From Gemmatimonadota bacterium (GTDB lineage Bacteria > Gemmatimonadota > Gemmatimonadetes > Gemmatimonadales > GWC2-71-9): 7,612 nt of DNA. Below are positions 7,175-7,612 of the stretch, piece after piece. The translations under genes were made by a program, and so were the position numbers. The notes beneath the pieces are model-generated. The model saw nothing but the letters and a program-made list of their open reading frames with translations, was not told the origin of the DNA and made no database searches. The stretch spans positions 1-7,612 of the forward strand of contig QHUQ01000081.1 of assembly GCA_003221985.1 (NCBI GenBank), given 5' to 3'. Within the stretch, counting starts at the first letter, position 1, and every line of letters starts with the position of its first letter.

Positions 7175-7612
7175 ATGAGTATCGGACTTTTGATCCTGCG
7201 GCTCGTCGTCGGCCTGACACTGGCGGCGCACGGCGCCCAAAAGCTGTTCGGGTGGTTCGGCGGTTACGGATTGACGGGCACGGGGGGCTTCCTCGAGCAG
7301 CTGGGCTTCGTTCCCGGCCGGCGGCATGCGCTCTTCGCCGGGCTGGCGGAAACGGGAGCCGGCCTGCTGCTGGCGATCGGCCTCGCGACCCCGCTCGCTT
7401 CAGCGGTCGCCCTCGCGGTGATGATCGTGGCAGGCGTGAGCGCACATGCGAAGAAAGGTTTCTTCGCGCACAACGGCGGTTACGAGTACACGCTGATTCT
7501 GGGCATCGCGGCGCTGAGCCTGGCGTTCACCGGTGCGGGTCCGCTGTCACTCGACGCGCTGCTCGGCGACCGGCTGGCGGGCGCCGGCTGGGGGCTCGCG
7601 GCATTGGTCTTC
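7175..7612 (+). CDS. DoxX-family integral membrane protein (C-terminus off the window)
   Basis: The 146 visible residues show DoxX features: a first helix with RLVVGLTLAAHGAQKLFGWFGG (9-30), then GLAETGAGLLLAIGLATPLAS (56-76), a third helix near VALAVMIVAGVSAH, the polar segment KKGFFAHNGGYEYTL (93-107), and a fourth helix ILGIAALSLAFTG. DoxX proteins are four-helix inner-membrane proteins; some are linked to oxidative or thiol stress in mycobacteria and others to quinone-related chemistry, but the molecular activity is often unknown. Start ATG 7175 gives a good family N-terminus; the ribosome binding site is weak (GGGAAA). The gene is divergent from the HxlR regulator, a frequent pairing, and probably under its control (inference). 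The reading frame is still open at the window end. Confidence 0.9.
   Translation, partial: MSIGLLILRLVVGLTLAAHGAQKLFGWFGGYGLTGTGGFLEQLGFVPGRRHALFAGLAETGAGLLLAIGLATPLASAVALAVMIVAGVSAHAKKGFFAHNGGYEYTLILGIAALSLAFTGAGPLSLDALLGDRLAGAGWGLAALVF

Overview
The window is dense, GC-rich bacterial DNA that looks chromosomal, with eight genes and almost no spare sequence. A signal-peptide-bearing protein of beta-barrel character and an inner-membrane dCache/HAMP/GGDEF receptor suggest a Gram-negative (diderm) organism. The phylum cannot be fixed from the sequence. A high-GC soil-type lineage such as Acidobacteriota is a guess. TGA is a normal stop here (glpK, glpF and the flavin oxidoreductase all end in it) and TGG is used for Trp.

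Layout. (1) Positions 1-4140, minus strand, form a probable four-gene transcription unit read from right to left. It contains a thioredoxin-like protein with a TPR-like tail, the glycerol facilitator glpF, glycerol kinase glpK, and a membrane diguanylate cyclase cut by the left edge. Gaps are 40 bp, a 4-bp overlap, and 30 bp. (2) Positions 4141-4246 are a divergent intergenic region holding a strong ribosome binding site and an inverted repeat. (3) Positions 4247-5074, plus strand, encode a secreted, probable outer-membrane beta-barrel protein of unknown function. (4) Positions 5084-7053, minus strand, carry an HxlR-type regulator, an LLM flavin oxidoreductase and a cytoplasmic DsbA-like protein, the last two overlapping by ATGA. 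(5) Divergent from these at 7175 starts a DoxX-family membrane protein cut by the right edge. The 121-bp region between it and hxlR holds a TTGACA box and two inverted repeats.

Main discovery. The thioredoxin-like gene contains an in-frame TGA exactly where the first Cys of the CxxC motif belongs, giving U-A-G-C. The reading frame is open from a near-perfect ribosome binding site and ATG at 4140 through this TGA to a normal stop at 3565. Just after the TGA the mRNA can form a 6-bp perfect hairpin with a 5-nt loop, at the spacing and with the loop G expected of a bacterial SECIS element. The best reading is a 191-residue selenoprotein with Sec33/Cys36. A conventional gene caller would cut it to about 149 residues, starting at an internal GTG and missing the active site.

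How the genes may work together. glpF and glpK take up and trap glycerol as glycerol 3-phosphate. The selenoprotein thioredoxin ahead of them, and the diguanylate cyclase after them, may tie this to redox state and surface signalling (inference). The right-hand HxlR/LLM/DsbA/DoxX cluster looks like a thiol- or electrophile-stress locus under a Cys-bearing regulator (inference).
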